A stretch of DNA of 64,000 nucleotides from Chryseobacterium gleum (GTDB lineage Bacteria > Bacteroidota > Bacteroidia > Flavobacteriales > Weeksellaceae), in assembly GCF_900636535.1 (NCBI RefSeq), contig NZ_LR134289.1, forward strand, positions 3,489,001 to 3,553,000. Direction: 5' to 3'. The notes below the pieces were generated by a model, which was not told where the DNA came from, made no database searches, and saw only the letters and a list, made by a program, of their open reading frames with translations. Made by a program: the position numbers and the translations under genes. Shown here piece after piece: positions 52,915-62,899 of this stretch; position 1 is the stretch's first letter; the number at the start of each line of letters is the position of its first letter.

Positions 52915-54141
52915 TCAACTGCCATAGAAATCGCTGGCAGATTTTATAAAATGGTGAAAGGCATCTGTAACTTCCTTCTTGTGCTTATAGCTAAGAGGAA
53001 AAGGAACCATATGGGAATATTCGTACGGAAAATCTTTGATTTCAATATCAACATTGATATTCCTGTAACCTCCCTGCAGCGTATTTAGGGCTTCCATTGG
53101 AGGAGCAACACTATCTTTCTCCAGTACATAAGCTTTGATTTGTGTCTGGATTTCCTGAATTCTTTCTTCCCTTTCTTTCTGAAAATAATTATAACGGAGC
53201 ATCTTTTTAAACCAGCTTTCCTGTGGATGTAATGCTTCGGTCTGATAATGTTTAAGCCGGGAATCTGATTTAAAATCCGAGCTTAGAAGCTCCGTAAAAA
53301 CAGACTGCATTTTGACGGTTGCTTGGGTATCCATAATGTATTTGGATATGGGAAACATCCGGTCGATCGTCATTCCACCGCAAAAGCAGAAAACTTTCGA
53401 TTCGGAAAAGTAATGATCAGGATCAGCCATTTTGATGATCATGGAAAGGAAAGATCCTATAGAATACCCGAATAAATCTAATTTTGCATCCTGGGAAATA
53501 CTTTTTAAGTGGCCGTTTTTGATATCTTTTACCACTTCGGTAATATCAGAATAGGTTTGAAGGCCGGACCAGAACATCCTTTGAGGATGAGCCTCCAGAC
53601 GGGAACTTATGGCAGCATTTACATAAGAATAATTCATATTTTCAGGATACTTTTTCTTCCTGAAACGTACTACTTCCATCATGTGATGGCGATCGCTCCA
53701 GATAGGCTCTGCACGGTTCATATGAAAAGCGATAGGGAAAAGTATAATGGCTTTTTTCGTCCTTTGAGCCAGTTCATAAGCCCACGGAAGATACTTGTCC
53801 CATTTCTTCTCATTCAGGCCATGAAAGAAAAAAATGCATCCATCAGCTTTTTCAATATCTGCGCTCTTCAGAATGTAATATTCAAACCGTTTGTTGCATT
53901 CAATCTCAAAATCTTTGATGTCTACTGTAGGATGATGATAAAGAAGATATCCTTTTTCATTGATTTCCAGAGACTGCTGATGTTTATTGCAATGCTGATG
54001 TTCCGAACCGTACAGAAGGTCAGAAACTTTAGACTCAAAAGGAACTGATTCAATGGTTACATTCAGCTCCTTTATTTCAATTGTGCTTTTTCCTGAATCA
54101 AAATGACTCTTCAATACTTCATACAATTCACAATATTCCAT
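52915..54141 (-). CDS. Alpha/beta hydrolase of the DUF6051 type
   Basis: A 408-residue cytoplasmic protein. A CIFFFHGLNEKKWDKYLPWAYELA segment (about 103-126) is the oxyanion-hole strand and loop of alpha/beta hydrolases, and LDLFGYSIGSFLSM (about 225-238) is the nucleophile elbow with Ser in GYSIG. A C-terminal catalytic His probably lies in PYEYSHMVPFP near 380. There is no signal peptide. The substrate is unknown and the gene is not in an obvious operon. Confidence 0.75.
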   Translation of the reverse strand: MEYCELYEVLKSHFDSGKSTIEIKELNVTIESVPFESKVSDLLYGSEHQHCNKHQQSLEINEKGYLLYHHPTVDIKDFEIECNKRFEYYILKSADIEKADGCIFFFHGLNEKKWDKYLPWAYELAQRTKKAIILFPIAFHMNRAEPIWSDRHHMMEVVRFRKKKYPENMNYSYVNAAISSRLEAHPQRMFWSGLQTYSDITEVVKDIKNGHLKSISQDAKLDLFGYSIGSFLSMIIKMADPDHYFSESKVFCFCGGMTIDRMFPISKYIMDTQATVKMQSVFTELLSSDFKSDSRLKHYQTEALHPQESWFKKMLRYNYFQKEREERIQEIQTQIKAYVLEKDSVAPPMEALNTLQGGYRNINVDIEIKDFPYEYSHMVPFPLSYKHKKEVTDAFHHFIKSASDFYGS

Positions 54142-54296
54142 AACGGTGCCATTGAGGGGTTCATAATTTATGAACTATCAAGTTAAAGAATTATTGCAGC
54201 AATCTGTTGGTTTTGAATGATTAAATGTATTCCAGGCATAAGAGAATATAATGTAAGCCAACATGTAGCACCATTTTGTAGATCTGTATGTCTTAA

Positions 54297-55193
54297 CTAT
54301 CTGTAATCAATCCTGTTGGATTCTGTATCTTCAAGTTGTTTTACAATAGATTCCGGAATCTCATCACTGTCAATCGGAAAACTGATAGAGTCGGAAATAA
54401 AATTTTTTCTGTCTGCTTTTCTGAAAATTTCAAACAATGCAATCGGCTCCTGGTTGAAGCTTATACAAGTACTTATAAAGTGGATTTCGTGGAGTTTATA
54501 GTCCGGGTTCTTAAGTTTCTCTTTAATATCTTTTATCCTTGAAATAAAATGCCTCTGGCGGATAAAGGTATTGCTGTTCATGATGATGAAAACATAATCT
54601 GAGTAGGCGGTCACTTTTCCAAAATATTTATGGTGATCACCGCCGCTTCTCTCAATAAAATATTCTCCCGTAGTTTCCGACTTATAAATTTCCATCGCAG
54701 AACGCCATATACGGTCTTCTTTCGCCATCAAAGGATTATCAGGCAGATTTCGGTTATAAGAATACCAGCAGCCCACCAAACGGTCTAATAGTGCTATATT
54801 CAGATTGACATTGTTCATTTCAATTCTCAGGTCATTAAAATTGAATGATTCCGTATTGGAATTAATGAAATCTATATAATTAGAATAACCCAGCACTTTG
54901 ACGATAAGGCTGAGTTTGGCAAGATTTGGTCTGCTCAGAACAGCATTTTCATTCTGTCTGAATTTTTTCAGCTTATTGATAATCAGATGCTCATACAGAT
55001 AATTTGTTCCCAGAAGATCAGGTTCTTTTTTTATCTTCTTTTCAGAATGATCACTTACAATCAGATCGTTCAGCTCAGCACTTATATAAGACCATTCAGT
55101 TTTGGTAACATCTTCCCAATTGTTTTTCTTTAAAAACTGCCGGCTTAGGAAATTCATAAGCTTTTCGAGATGCAGAATATCTTCCTTTTTCAT
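54297..55193 (-). CDS. Protein of unknown function
   Basis: A 298-residue protein with no recognised family. The N-terminal 120 residues are helical and charged, with a KVLGYSNYIDFINS segment near 105. The C-terminal part (about 130-298) is richer in beta strands and aromatic residues (GCWYSYNRN, YFGKVTAYSDYVFIIMNS, IHFISTCISF). There is no signal peptide or transmembrane segment, so it is probably cytoplasmic. It follows the DUF6051 gene in the map but is transcribed toward it with a 155-base gap. I cannot assign a function. Confidence 0.6.
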   Translation of the reverse strand: MKKEDILHLEKLMNFLSRQFLKKNNWEDVTKTEWSYISAELNDLIVSDHSEKKIKKEPDLLGTNYLYEHLIINKLKKFRQNENAVLSRPNLAKLSLIVKVLGYSNYIDFINSNTESFNFNDLRIEMNNVNLNIALLDRLVGCWYSYNRNLPDNPLMAKEDRIWRSAMEIYKSETTGEYFIERSGGDHHKYFGKVTAYSDYVFIIMNSNTFIRQRHFISRIKDIKEKLKNPDYKLHEIHFISTCISFNQEPIALFEIFRKADRKNFISDSISFPIDSDEIPESIVKQLEDTESNRIDYR

Positions 55194-55306
55194 CGGTTAA
55201 TTTTATAAGACTAATTTAAGATTTTTATCAAACCAAAAAAGATTTATGAAAGACTTTTATATTGTGTAATCCATTGATATTTGAATAGAAAACAAATAGT
55301 AAAACA

Positions 55307-56029
55307 ATGGAAACAAAAGTGATAGTAAAAGACGAATCTCTTTGGAAACGGATACAGGAGTTTTCTCTGGATGCTCCCGGCGTTGATTTTCCTTTCTCAA
55401 AAAAGCTGGCAAAAGAGGAAAACTGGAGCCCTGATTTTGTAAGAAAGGCGATAGAAGAATATAAAAAGTTTGTTTACCTCTGTTGTATTCTTCCCAACGG
55501 GGCTTCTCCCAGTAAAATTGTAGATAAGGTATGGCATATGCATCTGATCTATACCCGGAACTATTGGGAAGAATTTTGCCGGAATATTCTGAAAAAACCA
55601 CTTCATCATCACCCATCCAACGGAGGAATTGCAGAAAGAGAAAAACATAAAAACTGGTTTGAAGATACTTTGGCAGCCTACAGGAAAGTATTTCAGCAGG
55701 AAGCTCCCGAAGAAATCTGGAAAATGCCGGAGAAGAAATCTAATGTGAAGTCCTGGATAAAAAAGATTACTTCCTTTGCTCCGGCTTTCATTTTATTGAT
55801 GCTGTTCTCATGCACTGAAGGCAATGGATTTACAGGCTTACTCATAACAGGAGTTGTATTTGCAGTTATTTTCATTTTGGGAGTGGTTGTATCTGTCATC
55901 GGAGATCATGAAGCATCAGACCCCGATGGAAAAAAGAAAGCAGATAATGATGGAGGAAGCTGCGGCGGATCAAGCTGTGGTGGTGGCTGTGGAGGAGGCT
56001 GCGGCGGTTGTGGTGGTTGTGGCGGATAA
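55307..56029 (+). CDS. GRDP-like protein with Cys/Gly-rich tail
   Basis: A 240-residue protein. The N-terminal half (about 35-130) has the glycine-rich-domain-protein signature, with VDKVWHMHLIYTRNYWEEFC and a helical EEYKKFVYLCC segment. Two hydrophobic helices lie near 150-170 and 180-205, and the last 25 residues are glycine and cysteine only, with six Cys in a GGxC-type repeat. That tail could bind metal or be modified. Such layouts occur near TIGR04222-type membrane proteins. A small membrane gene follows 11 bases later. Confidence 0.78.
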   Translation: METKVIVKDESLWKRIQEFSLDAPGVDFPFSKKLAKEENWSPDFVRKAIEEYKKFVYLCCILPNGASPSKIVDKVWHMHLIYTRNYWEEFCRNILKKPLHHHPSNGGIAEREKHKNWFEDTLAAYRKVFQQEAPEEIWKMPEKKSNVKSWIKKITSFAPAFILLMLFSCTEGNGFTGLLITGVVFAVIFILGVVVSVIGDHEASDPDGKKKADNDGGSCGGSSCGGGCGGGCGGCGGCGG

Positions 56030-56040
56030 AACTAATGATT

Positions 56041-56391
56041 ATGAAAAAGATCATCATACACTCAGTTTCTGTTGCGATCAGCCTCATATGGCTTTGGACA
56101 ACCTATCAGACATTTAATCCTGTCGCGCTTAAAGGACCCGATTTCCTTAAGTTCTACATTTTACTGATTCTTGGTTTCTATACCTCGACTTTTATACTCA
56201 ATTCTTTTAGAGAAAAGATTTCAGAAGTGACATTTTATTTTAACGGCTTTATTTTTTTATTGGGAATCATAAAGCTGATAAGAGGAGTTGTATTGGAAAA
56301 ACCTGTTGGATTTCTGGTTATGATTTTAATAGCAGAATGCATTGTTACATTGGTTTTTATGTCAATTCATTTTAATAAAAAGATTAAATAA
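56041..56391 (+). CDS. Four-helix membrane protein following the GRDP-like gene
   Basis: The ATG at 56041 gives 116 residues; the longer frame would overlap the tail of the preceding gene. It has about four hydrophobic helices and few charged residues (KKIIIHSVSVAISLIWLWTT start). No family is recognised. It lies 11 bases after the GRDP-like gene, so the pair may be functionally linked. Confidence 0.72.
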   Translation: MKKIIIHSVSVAISLIWLWTTYQTFNPVALKGPDFLKFYILLILGFYTSTFILNSFREKISEVTFYFNGFIFLLGIIKLIRGVVLEKPVGFLVMILIAECIVTLVFMSIHFNKKIK

Positions 56392-56408
56392 AAATTTATA
56401 AAAAACAA

Positions 56409-56435
56409 ACCCGAAACTAATGTTCCGGGCTTTAT
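56409..56435. terminator. Terminator between the GRDP-like operon and the 68-residue gene
   Basis: CCCGAAAC and GTTCCGGG pair with one mismatch around TAAT, between convergent genes, followed by T-rich DNA. Confidence 0.6.
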
Positions 56436-56450
56436 TATGTAGGGTTGATA

Positions 56451-56657
56451 TTAAATACCTTTCTTTTCATTGGTCGGTTGGTGTCCATATTTCCGGACCA
56501 TAACGGAAGTCAGAATTACCAGCATTAAGGCCAGCGTGATACTTGATTTTTCCGGATGTACAATGGCCTGATAAAGATTATAACCAAAAACTGCAGATAC
56601 AAGAGTAATCAGGATATTGTTTGCATAAGCATACTGATTTTTTGAAGATGTTTTCAT
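56451..56657 (-). CDS. Small two-helix membrane protein
   Basis: A 68-residue protein with two hydrophobic helices (NNILITLVSAVFGYNLYQAI and SITLALMLVILTSVMVR) and charged ends. No family is recognised; it lacks the 2TM-family core found at 50-52 kb. It is monocistronic and converges on the GRDP-like operon. Confidence 0.68.
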   Translation of the reverse strand: MKTSSKNQYAYANNILITLVSAVFGYNLYQAIVHPEKSSITLALMLVILTSVMVRKYGHQPTNEKKGI

Positions 56658-56795
56658 AGTAGTATTTTTTATTGTTATTTACTGAGTAAGTACGATAACT
56701 TAAAAAACGTTACAGAAAAATTTTAAAAATCATTTTCTTTTAAAATACTTAAAACCTCTTCATTAAGGAACTTGCGCCCCGAAATTCAAAAAACC

Positions 56796-57983
56796 TTAAG
56801 AGATCACCCCGCTGCCGATGAGCTCTTCATCAATATACCATGATGCAAACTGACCTTCAGCAATAGCAGACTGTAGCTCATCAAACTCAATGTAAAAGGC
56901 ATTTTCAAACTGATATAAAGTTGCTTTCTGCAAAGGCTGTCTGTAGCGGAATCTGGCCATTACTTCCATAGATTCTCCATTCTGAAGTTTCATATCCTCA
57001 CGTACCCAGTGCAGCTCTGAATTATCAATTTTCAATGCTTTTTTATGGAGACCCGGGAAATGGCTTCCTTCTCCTACGAAAAGGATATTGTTTTCCATGT
57101 CTCTGGAGATGATAAAACAGCTTTCTTTGTGTCCGCCTATGCCAAGCCCCTTGCTTTGTCCGATCGTGAAAAACTGGGCTCCCTGATGTTTTCCGATAAC
57201 TTTTCCGTCGGATTTTTTATAATTGATTTTTCTGGATAAATATTCCAGCTCTTCTTCTTTAGAGGAAAATTCAGGTTTTTCTTCTGAAAAAAGAGGAGAA
57301 TCTTTGAAAATTTCTACAATTTCGCCTTCATTAGGTTTCAATTGCTGCTGCAAAAACTGTGGAAGACTTACTTTTCCAATAAAGCATAATCCCTGAGAAT
57401 CTTTTTTATCTGCTGTTACCAGCCCGATTTCTTTCGCAATTTCTCTTACCTGCGGCTTTGTAAGCTCTCCGATAGGGAAGAGCGCTTTTGAAAGCTGATC
57501 CTGGCTCAGCTGGCAAAGGAAATAAGACTGATCCTTATTATTGTCTTTCCCTGCAAGAAGATGAAAAATTTCTTTACCGTTTTCATCAAAAGTGGACGTT
57601 ACCCTTGCGTAATGTCCTGTTGCAACCTTATCTGCACCCAAAGACATTGCGGTCTTCATAAAAACATCGAATTTTACTTCTCTGTTACACAATACATCAG
57701 GGTTGGGAGTTCTGCCTTTTTCGTACTCGGCAAACATATAATCAACGATACGTTCTTTGTAAAGTTCACTCATGTCTATCACCTGGAAAGGAATTCCAAG
57801 CTTTTGTGCCACCATAAGGGCATCATTACTGTCCTCAATCCAGGGACATTCATCTTCTAATGTTACGGAAGCATCGTTCCAGTTTCTCATGAATAAAGCC
57901 ACTACTTCATGGCCCTGCTGCTGCAGCAAATAAGCTGTAACACTAGAATCTACGCCTCCGGAGAGGCCTACTACTATTTTCAT
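56796..57983 (-). CDS. mnmA: tRNA 2-thiouridine(34) synthase MnmA
   Basis: A 395-residue enzyme. The N-terminal PP-loop [15 protein letters not shown], the CNREVKFD loop with catalytic Cys near 105, the GLCFIGK loop with the second Cys near 200, and the C-terminal barrel ([16 protein letters not shown]) are all present. It adds sulfur to U34 of tRNAs for Glu, Gln and Lys. It is monocistronic. The organism also carries mnmG in this window, which acts on the same position. Confidence 0.97.
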   Translation of the reverse strand: MKIVVGLSGGVDSSVTAYLLQQQGHEVVALFMRNWNDASVTLEDECPWIEDSNDALMVAQKLGIPFQVIDMSELYKERIVDYMFAEYEKGRTPNPDVLCNREVKFDVFMKTAMSLGADKVATGHYARVTSTFDENGKEIFHLLAGKDNNKDQSYFLCQLSQDQLSKALFPIGELTKPQVREIAKEIGLVTADKKDSQGLCFIGKVSLPQFLQQQLKPNEGEIVEIFKDSPLFSEEKPEFSSKEEELEYLSRKINYKKSDGKVIGKHQGAQFFTIGQSKGLGIGGHKESCFIISRDMENNILFVGEGSHFPGLHKKALKIDNSELHWVREDMKLQNGESMEVMARFRYRQPLQKATLYQFENAFYIEFDELQSAIAEGQFASWYIDEELIGSGVIS

Positions 57984-58173
57984 TGTATTTCAATTTTACG
58001 AAACTCTTAACGGGAGTTCTTAGTTTGATGCGGCAAAAATACAACTAATAAAGTCGTAAAAAAACCATAATTTTAAACATTGATAAAAACGATAGTAATC
58101 AGAATTATTATCTAACCGGCTTATAATGTATGCCGGATGAATAAAATATCATCAAACAAATATATATCTAAAT

Positions 58174-58701
58174 ATGAAAAAGTTTATTATTTCTGTGATG
58201 CTGATAGGATCAGGATCAGTATTTTCCCAGGTTTCTGTAGGTGCACCGGTACAGGAAAACAGTAAATGGACCTTCGGAGGAGGCATCGGGGTAGGATTTG
58301 GAAGTAACAGTGCTTTTAACCTTTCTGCCTCACCCAGAGTGGGTTACAGGCTCACTGATGATCTGGAAGGAGGAGTAGTGGGAACCGTTTCCTGGCAGAC
58401 TTCCGATTACTATAAATCAACAATGTTCGGGGTAGGTCCTTTTGTCAATTATTATTTTGCGAGATCATTTTATCTAGGAGCCAACTATCAACATTATTTC
58501 ATTGATTATAAGGACAAATATTACGACTACAAATATAACACGGAAGAAAATGCATTGTATCTGGGAGGAGGATATATGCAGCGGATCGGAAATAATTCTT
58601 TTATGCAGCTGGGATTAATGTATAATGTACTCTGGAAGCAAAATTCCAGTGTGTTTTCAAGTGGCCTGGTTCCGACTATCGGTTTTGTGGTGGGGCTTTA
58701 A
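58174..58701 (+). CDS. Outer membrane beta-barrel protein
   Basis: A 175-residue protein with signal peptide MKKFIISVMLIGSGSVFSQ. The body has alternating hydrophobic and polar strands rich in aromatics and Gly (SPRVGYRL, YYFARSFYLGANYQHYF, YLGGGYMQRIG, FMQLGLMYNVLW, PTIGFVVGL), as in the small 8-strand OmpA/OmpW-like barrels. The function is unknown. It stands alone between mnmA and clpC. Confidence 0.85.
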   Translation: MKKFIISVMLIGSGSVFSQVSVGAPVQENSKWTFGGGIGVGFGSNSAFNLSASPRVGYRLTDDLEGGVVGTVSWQTSDYYKSTMFGVGPFVNYYFARSFYLGANYQHYFIDYKDKYYDYKYNTEENALYLGGGYMQRIGNNSFMQLGLMYNVLWKQNSSVFSSGLVPTIGFVVGL

Positions 58702-58718
58702 TACCTGATGTATCAATA

Positions 58719-58773
58719 GGGACGGGCTTTAGCCCGTTCAGTACAATATTCAAAATACCATTGGCTTTAGCCA
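58719..58773 (-). repeat. REP-like nested inverted repeat, copy 2
   Basis: Palindrome ACGGGCTTTAGCCCGT (58722-58737), a 20-base spacer and CCATTGGCTTTAGCC. This is the inverse of copy 1 at 247-300 with the same two palindromes, the same CAATGG edge and the same CCTATTGA flank. It lies 3' of the outer-membrane barrel gene. Confidence 0.75.
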
Positions 58774-58788
58774 AAATTGATAAAAACA

Positions 58789-58820
58789 AAAAGCATCGGA
58801 AAATATTCCCGATGCTTTTC
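58789..58820. terminator. Bidirectional terminator between the barrel gene and clpC
   Basis: AAAGCATCGG and CCGATGCTTT pair around about 9 bases (58790-58818). It lies 27 bases after the clpC stop on the minus strand and downstream of the barrel gene. Confidence 0.85.
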
Positions 58821-58846
58821 TATTGAATTAAATTATTTATTTTTCA

Positions 58847-61396
58847 TTAAGACTGAGAAGATTTCTCAGCGGCTGATTTCTTTGCTTTCTGCGTCTTTCC
58901 AATCAGTCCGTCTTTAGCCTCGTTAAGGTCAAGAACTACGGTTTCTCCTTCAGATAATTGCTTGTTTACCAGCATTTCTGCCAATAAGTCTTCAATGTAT
59001 TTCTGGATCGCACGTTTCAATGGTCTTGCACCGAAATCCTTATCCCATCCTTTTTCAGAAATAAAGTCTTTCGCTTCGTTTGTAAGCTCTACTTTATATC
59101 CTAATTTTTCAAGTCTGCCGTACAATTTGTTCAGTTCAATATCAATGATTTTCTTGATGTCATCCTGTACAAGAGAGTTGAAGATAATGATATCATCAAT
59201 TCTGTTTAAGAACTCAGGAGCAAACGCCTTTTTAAGGGCATTTTCAATGGTGCTTCTCGCTCTTGTATCTGAAGTTGACTTTTTAGCAGATGTTCCGAAT
59301 CCTACACCATCTCCGAAATCTTTAAGATCTCTGGTTCCGATATTGGATGTAAGGATGATAATCGTATTTCTGAAATCGATTTTTCTTCCTAAACTATCTG
59401 TAACGTGACCTTCATCAAGAATCTGTAACAGGATATTGAATACATCCGGGTGAGCTTTTTCAATCTCATCCAAAAGAACTACAGCATAAGGTTTTCTTCT
59501 GACAGCCTCGGTTAACTGGCCGCCTTCTTCGTATCCTACATATCCCGGAGGAGCACCTACCAGTCTTGACACCGCGAATTTTTCCATGTATTCACTCATG
59601 TCAATTCTGATCAAGGCTTCGTCAGAATCAAATAACTCTCTTGCCATTACTTTAGCCAGCTCGGTCTTACCAACCCCGGTTGTACCAAGGAAAATAAAGG
59701 TACCAATAGGACGGTTCGGATCTTTAAGCCCGGCTCTGTTTCTCTGGATTGCTTTTACAACCTTTTTCACAGCGTCTTCCTGACCGATTACTTTACCGTT
59801 CAGTTTATCATCCATCTGTGCTAATTTGTCAAGCTCGTTCTTACCAACTTTGGTTACAGGAACTCCACTCATCATAGAAACCACTTCTGCTACATTTTCT
59901 TCCGTTACGGTTTCTTTTTTCTCTTTTACATCTTTGTCCCATTTTTCCTGAGCAGAATTCAGTTCCATCTGAAGACGTTCTTCTTCATCTTTCAGCTTTC
60001 TTGCTTCCAGGTAATCCTGAGCTTTTACTGCTTTCTGTTTCAGTTCTTTGATCTCTTCGATTTTCTTTTCAAAATCAATGATTTCAGTAGGAACTTTCAT
60101 GTTTTTGATATAAACACGGGATCCTGCTTCGTCCATCGCATCAATCGCTTTATCCGGTAAGAAACGGTCCGTAATATATCTCGATGTCAGATTGACACAG
60201 GCTGCAATGGCTTCCGGAGTATAAATTACATTATGATGCTCTTCATACTTATCTTTGATCTGGTTCAGAATCTGAATGGTTTCATCAATGGAAGTAGGTT
60301 CCACCATTACTTTCTGGAATCTTCTTTCCAGAGCTCCGTCTTTTTCAATATACTGACGGTATTCATCCAGAGTGGTTGCCCCGATGCATTGAATTTCACC
60401 TCTTGCCAAAGCTGGCTTGAACATATTGGAAGCATCTAAACTTCCGGTAGAACTTCCAGCTCCCACAATGGTGTGAAGCTCATCAATAAATAAGATGACA
60501 TCTCTGTTTTTTTCCAGTTCCGTCATAATCGCCTTCATTCTTTCCTCAAACTGACCACGGTATTTAGTTCCGGCAACCAAACTTGCCAGATCCAAAGTGA
60601 TCACACGTTTTCCGTAAAGAACTCTGGACACTTTTTTCTGTTGAATTCTTAATGCCAACCCTTCAGCGATAGCAGATTTACCAACTCCCGGCTCTCCGAT
60701 AAGAAGAGGGTTGTTTTTCTTTCTGCGGGATAAGATCTGAGAAACTCTCTCAATTTCTTTCTCACGCCCGATCACTGGGTCCAGCTTTCCGTCTCTTGCC
60801 AAAGAAGTAAGGTCTCTACCAAAGTTATCCAATGTAGGTGTTTTACTTTTTGCAGAACCTAGATTTCCTGTAGGCTTTCTCATTTGCTCAAATTCTTCTC
60901 TCTCATCATCATCATCGTAAGCGCTCATCTGTGGAGATTGGCCTGAATTTTTAAGCATAGTCTGGTACTCTCTTGAAACTCCCTCATAGTCGATGTCATA
61001 AGCTCCCAGAATATTTGAAGTAGGATCCTCATATTTATAAAGAATACCTAAAAGCAGGTGAACGGTATTAATTTCATTGCTTTTATATTGACGGCATTCT
61101 AACTCTGCACGTTTAATGGCATGATCTGCCATCTTGGTGAAAGAAATATTGGTAACCTCTTCAGAAATAGGATTAAGACTTGCTGTATTTAAAGTTTCAA
61201 TTTTTCTTCTGATTTGTGTTAAATCCGCATTAAGGTTTTGAAGGATTTCTTTTGCAGAGTTTTCCGTTTTTATAATACCTAAAAGTAGATGTTCTGTATT
61301 AAGAAATTCACTTTTCAGCCTTTTAGCTTCGCTTTTGCTTTGTTTGAACACCTGGCTCAAACCTTGTGAAAACTTATAATCCATAATATATCTCAT
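58847..61396 (-). CDS. clpC: Clp protease ATP-binding subunit ClpC
   Basis: An 849-residue Hsp100 protein. N-domain repeats (FLNTEHLLLGIIKTE near 27-42 and INTVHLLLGILYKYE near 105-120), AAA-1 with GEPGVGKS (Walker A) and LFIDELHTIVGAG, a middle region with the KDEEERLQMELNSAQEKW coiled coil and UVR-like motif, then AAA-2 with GTTGVGKT and VVLLDEIEKAHPDVFNILLQ. It unfolds substrates for ClpP, with adaptors. The start may be Met1 or Met5; the MDYKFSQ start is closer to the usual N-terminus. Monocistronic. Confidence 0.96.
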   Translation of the reverse strand: MRYIMDYKFSQGLSQVFKQSKSEAKRLKSEFLNTEHLLLGIIKTENSAKEILQNLNADLTQIRRKIETLNTASLNPISEEVTNISFTKMADHAIKRAELECRQYKSNEINTVHLLLGILYKYEDPTSNILGAYDIDYEGVSREYQTMLKNSGQSPQMSAYDDDDEREEFEQMRKPTGNLGSAKSKTPTLDNFGRDLTSLARDGKLDPVIGREKEIERVSQILSRRKKNNPLLIGEPGVGKSAIAEGLALRIQQKKVSRVLYGKRVITLDLASLVAGTKYRGQFEERMKAIMTELEKNRDVILFIDELHTIVGAGSSTGSLDASNMFKPALARGEIQCIGATTLDEYRQYIEKDGALERRFQKVMVEPTSIDETIQILNQIKDKYEEHHNVIYTPEAIAACVNLTSRYITDRFLPDKAIDAMDEAGSRVYIKNMKVPTEIIDFEKKIEEIKELKQKAVKAQDYLEARKLKDEEERLQMELNSAQEKWDKDVKEKKETVTEENVAEVVSMMSGVPVTKVGKNELDKLAQMDDKLNGKVIGQEDAVKKVVKAIQRNRAGLKDPNRPIGTFIFLGTTGVGKTELAKVMARELFDSDEALIRIDMSEYMEKFAVSRLVGAPPGYVGYEEGGQLTEAVRRKPYAVVLLDEIEKAHPDVFNILLQILDEGHVTDSLGRKIDFRNTIIILTSNIGTRDLKDFGDGVGFGTSAKKSTSDTRARSTIENALKKAFAPEFLNRIDDIIIFNSLVQDDIKKIIDIELNKLYGRLEKLGYKVELTNEAKDFISEKGWDKDFGARPLKRAIQKYIEDLLAEMLVNKQLSEGETVVLDLNEAKDGLIGKTQKAKKSAAEKSSQS

Positions 61397-61534
61397 TAGA
61401 ACAAAGGCAACATTACCTTTTATTCATTATCTAAATTACAAATATTTTACCAAAAATCAATTAATGACTTTATGGCAGAAAAAAATTTATTATCTTATTG
61501 AAAATGATTAAGTTTGTATCCTTAAATTTTCCCC

Positions 61535-61762
61535 ATGAATCCTGAACTTACGACTTACATCGGCTATTCTGCTTCTCTTTTTATCGTATTGAGTTTCATA
61601 CTGAAAGATGTAAGAAAAATCAGAATTGTCAATATGATTGGCTGCATTTGTTTTGTCATTTATGGCTTCTTCAGCGGACCGCTCTGGCCGGTTATCATTC
61701 CAAACGGATTAATCTGCTTCATACAGATCTATCATTTAATACTAGGTAAGAAGAGTTCATGA
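61535..61762 (+). CDS. Small membrane protein of the YgjV/SemiSWEET-like type
   Basis: A 75-residue protein with three hydrophobic helices (YIGYSASLFIVLSFIL, IVNMIGCICFVIYGFFSG, VIIPNGLICFIQIYHL) and a short KDVRKIR loop. The pattern of three helices with a conserved Asn in the last recalls small YgjV-type or SemiSWEET-like proteins. The family call is tentative. It overlaps the next gene by 4 bases and starts the glycosyltransferase operon. Confidence 0.65.
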   Translation: MNPELTTYIGYSASLFIVLSFILKDVRKIRIVNMIGCICFVIYGFFSGPLWPVIIPNGLICFIQIYHLILGKKSS

Positions 61763-62856
61763 GGAAAAAAATAATTACTTCGGCCTTTAGTAACCTGTAT
61801 ACGGATCAGAGGATCGAAAAGGTGTGCAAAACCCTTTTTGATAACGGATATTCCATAGATCTTATCGGGAATGACTGGCAAGGGAATGAAAAAATGGAGC
61901 GTCCATATCCATTTTCAAGGATTGCTCTGAAATCCAAAAGTCTGAAGACTGCTTATTTTGAATTCAACTGGAAATTATATAAAGAACTGAAGAAAAAAGC
62001 GGACAAAGATACTATTCTTCATGCCAATGACATTGATGCACTTCTGCCAAATTATCTCATTTCCAGAAAAATGAATATTCCTTTGGTCTTTGACAGTCAT
62101 GAAATTTTCACGGAAATGCCATCGGTTCAGAACCGGTTTTCGCAGAAATTCTGGAGAGTGCTTGAAAGAAAGCTGGTTCCTCACATGAATCTTATGATGA
62201 CAGAAAGTGAAAGCTATGCTGAATGGTTTCATGAACAATATAATGTCAATCCGGTAGTGGTAAGAAATATTCCGAGAAAAATTCTTTCTGCTCCTGAAAT
62301 TTCTGAAAATCATCCTAAAATTATTTTGTACCAGGGAGCGATTAATCAATCCAGAGGAATAGAAAAAATGATTTTGGCGATGCATCACATTAAAGATGCT
62401 GTTCTGAAAATAGCGGGTGATGGTCCGAAAAAGAAAAATTATGAAGAACTTGTCATCAGGGAAAAACTTCAGGATAAAGTATTTTTTCTTGGCAAACTGA
62501 AGCCGGAAAATCTCAGAGAGATAACCAAAACTGCTGATGTGGGGTTTAGCCTCGAAGAGAATAACGGAGTAAGCTACTATTATTCACTTCCCAATAAGGT
62601 TTGTGATTATATCCAGTCGAGAGTGCCGCTTGTGATGATTAATTTCCCGGAAATGCAAAGGATAAAAAATCAGTTTGATGTAGGAGAAATTGTTCCTGAT
62701 CATCAGCCTGAGACCATTGAAAAAGCGATAAATCTTGTCCTTCAGAGAGGAAGACTACATTATCAGAGTGAGCTGAATAAGGCCGCAGACGTTTTTTGCT
62801 GGGAGAATGAAGAGACAAAAATCCTGCAGCTTTTTGAAAAAGCATCCCGGCAATAA
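61759..62856 (+). CDS. Group 1 glycosyltransferase (GT4-like)
   Basis: A 365-residue two-domain enzyme. The N-terminal domain has LYTDQRIEKVCKTL and a DSHEIFTEMP segment in the acceptor side. The C-terminal nucleotide-sugar domain has IILYQGAINQSRGIEKMI and LKIAGDGPKKKNY, and the ADVGFSLEENNGVSYYYSLPNK motif matches the GT4 donor pocket. It probably makes an envelope polysaccharide or glycolipid; donor and acceptor are unknown. Confidence 0.85.
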   Translation: MRKKIITSAFSNLYTDQRIEKVCKTLFDNGYSIDLIGNDWQGNEKMERPYPFSRIALKSKSLKTAYFEFNWKLYKELKKKADKDTILHANDIDALLPNYLISRKMNIPLVFDSHEIFTEMPSVQNRFSQKFWRVLERKLVPHMNLMMTESESYAEWFHEQYNVNPVVVRNIPRKILSAPEISENHPKIILYQGAINQSRGIEKMILAMHHIKDAVLKIAGDGPKKKNYEELVIREKLQDKVFFLGKLKPENLREITKTADVGFSLEENNGVSYYYSLPNKVCDYIQSRVPLVMINFPEMQRIKNQFDVGEIVPDHQPETIEKAINLVLQRGRLHYQSELNKAADVFCWENEETKILQLFEKASRQ

Positions 62857-62899
62857 ATTTTACAAAATTGGTTATCTTTGCACAAGAAATTGATTTAAA

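Noticed and set aside
59586-59783. Plus-strand frames inside clpC, mnmG, rnr and lepA
   Set aside because: Each lies wholly within a well-conserved gene on the other strand and shows no family motifs.
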